NCBI RefSeq assembly: GCF_000004075.3 | Contig: NC_026661.2 | Location: forward strand, 5,044,058 to 5,108,057 | Source: Cucumis sativus | Taxonomy: Eukaryota; Streptophyta; Magnoliopsida; Cucurbitales; Cucurbitaceae | Direction of reading: 5' to 3' | Length of the DNA stretch: 64,000 bases | Shown: positions 62,904 through 64,000 of the stretch, piece by piece | Layout: each line of letters opens with the position of its first letter | Position numbering within the stretch: position 1 is the stretch's first letter | Position numbers and translations under genes: made by a program | The notes under the pieces: model-generated | Databases searched by the model: none | Seen by the model: only the letters and a program-made list of their open reading frames with translations | What the model was told of the DNA's origin: nothing

Positions 62904-63134
62904 GGGAGCGTTTGACTTAATTGGGGAAACATGTGTGGTTGATTGATGGAAAAACAATCTATAAAGTTACATACTTTTTAGGTTACACAAAACTGCACCA
63001 GATACTCGTAACTCAACTCAAAACCCCAACCATAGATTTTCTAAGCTAACTAAACTGAACTTTGTACTCCAAACAATATCAACAAAAACAATTATTACAA
63101 ACTCAACTCAATCCAACTCTGTATCAAACACCCC
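62904..63134. mobile_element. Tourist-like MITE
   Basis: A 231-bp block with TAA on both sides (62901-62903 and 63135-63137). The left end reads GGGAGCGTTTGAC and the reverse complement of the right end reads GGGGTGTTTGATAC. Ends and TAA duplication match the PIF/Harbinger-derived Tourist type and resemble the MITE at 7826-8115. Noncoding. Confidence 0.6.
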
Positions 63135-63194
63135 TAATAAATATTTAATCTATAAAAGTGTCTACCATGAATGACAATTTGATGACTTACAATA

Positions 63195-63403
63195 TCAATC
63201 TCTTTGCATTTAGGAGGGCGAAGGAGCACCCAACCCAAGCCATTCCGTCCCTGAGAAGCCATGATCTAGAGAGAATAATTTTTCAGAGATCAGATAAAAA
63301 AAATTCTAGAGTTGAAAGTTTGGGCAGGGTTGTTTACCACAATACTTCCATTTGGAAAAATGAAGATCAAAAAGTTGAGTGGTTGGTCCTGAAATTTTGA
63401 TGG
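63195..63403 (-). pseudogene. Decayed tandem copy of the pseudouridine synthase last exon
   Basis: The sequence is a diverged copy of 63430-63640 in the same orientation. Shared stretches include AAGGAGCA.CCAAC, CATGATCTAGAGA (CACGATCTAGAGA in the other copy), ACAATACTTCCA versus GCAATACTTCCA, and GAAGATCAAAAAG versus CAAGACCAAAAGG. On the minus strand it still reads NGSIVVNNP where the real exon reads SGSIAENNP, and then breaks in frame. It lies 24 bases beyond the stop of the real gene. Whether it is still transcribed as part of the 3'UTR is unknown. Confidence 0.72.
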
Positions 63404-63407
63404 CGGT

Positions 63408-63890
63408 CTAACTATTTATGATATCCCAACTTTTTTGCATGTATGAAGGCAAAGGAGCATCCAACTCCAGACATTCCAATCTTGAGCAGTCACGATCTAG
63501 AGAATCATTATGCAGCGCAAAAGAAACATCTGGTAAAGTCAGTTGCTTACAATGAAGGTGTAGACGAGGATTATTTTCTGCAATACTTCCACTTTCAAAG
63601 TCAAGACCAAAAGGGAGGAATTGTTTCTTTCCTTGATTCTTGTGGAAATTAGAACAAAATGGTTTCCAATTTTTATGAGCTTGCCATCCATATTTGTAGT
63701 CTCCAACTATAGGCGTTCCTAATACCTCGGCACAGTGTACACGAAGCTGCATTAAACACATACAAGGAAAGGTTCAGCCAAAAATCTGTAGAAAACGAGA
63801 TGGATACTTGTAGTGGTTGGAGCCATGGGATGCTGGATGGTACCTGATGTTTTCTTCCAGTGAGGGGACACAACTCCAACCAAGTGTATC
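63408..63890 (-). CDS. RNA pseudouridine synthase, RluA family (3' end only)
   Basis: Only the last two exons are in the window: 63890-63844 (47 bases) and 63746-63408 (112 codons plus stop). They join in phase 0 across GRKHQ|LRVHCAEVLGTPIVGD. GRKHQLRVH is the conserved R-x-H-Q-x-R motif of RluA-type synthases, and DYKYGW follows as expected. Upstream exons, including the catalytic Asp motif (HRLD), lie beyond position 64000. The enzyme isomerises uridine to pseudouridine in RNA. The resemblance is closest to plant mitochondrial RNA pseudouridine synthases of the RPUSD4 type, where organellar rRNA or tRNA is the probable substrate; the targeting sequence is outside the window. The tail ends LPSYMQKSWDIINS. 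A broken copy of this exon follows downstream. Confidence 0.85.
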
Positions 63891-64000
63891 CTGAACAATT
63901 GCCATGCAATAAGTGAACAGAATCTGATATTTAATCTTGTCGCACAGATAAGATAGGCGCTTTGAAGTTATAAATGAATTAATCAATTTTAACCAAAATG

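Noticed and set aside
1-64000. tRNA, rRNA and CRISPR arrays
   Set aside because: No cloverleaf with intact A/B boxes, no rRNA core and no spaced direct-repeat array was recognised by eye; a tRNA scan would be the deciding test.

Overview
The window is nuclear DNA of a flowering plant. It is very AT-rich, its genes are split by GT-AG introns, and it carries many microsatellites and short transposon remnants. The proteins include plant-only families: a TIC21 chloroplast envelope protein, a lignin-type cinnamyl alcohol dehydrogenase, a PIP-like secreted peptide and an EAR-motif C2H2 zinc finger. Several proteins read like cucurbit sequences (Cucumis-like), but that placement rests on general familiarity and is an inference.

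Layout. 1.3-1.9 kb (-): single-exon C2H2 zinc-finger repressor. 7.3-8.9 kb (-): two-exon mitochondrial NFD6-like protein with a MITE in its intron. 10.0-12.5 kb (-): GRF zinc-finger/coiled-coil protein with a long 5'UTR intron. 13.9-15.6 kb (+): five-exon atypical bHLH factor with a repeat-encoded uORF. 17.4 kb (-): PIP/PIPL peptide precursor. 23.3-33.5 kb (-): 23-exon translesion polymerase REV1. 35.0-36.5 kb (-): SGNH carbohydrate esterase. 40.0-45.1 kb (+): TIC21. 46.4-51.2 kb (+): UNC-50 homologue with ten exons and one GC-AG intron. 53.2-55.0 kb (-): cinnamyl alcohol dehydrogenase. 63.4 kb to the right edge (-): 3' end of an RluA-type pseudouridine synthase, followed by a decayed tandem copy of its last exon. 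The stretches 2.0-7.3, 17.7-23.2, 36.5-40.0 and 55.0-62.9 kb hold no gene I can support.

The genes are functionally independent, as usual in a plant chromosome, and there is no operon logic. Exon borders were set by hand from splice sites, reading phase and family homology. For every complete gene the joined exons give one uninterrupted frame, and protein lengths agree with family expectations where I know them. Mobile DNA consists of three degraded LINE 3' domains, two TRIM-like miniature LTR elements inside introns, two Tourist-like MITEs with TAA target duplications and one long-armed MITE. I found no convincing undescribed multi-gene system. The best leads are the PIPL peptide gene, the GC-AG intron and 26-nt microexon of UNC-50, the uORF built on a hexamer microsatellite, the intronic TRIM elements and the pseudouridine synthase duplication.
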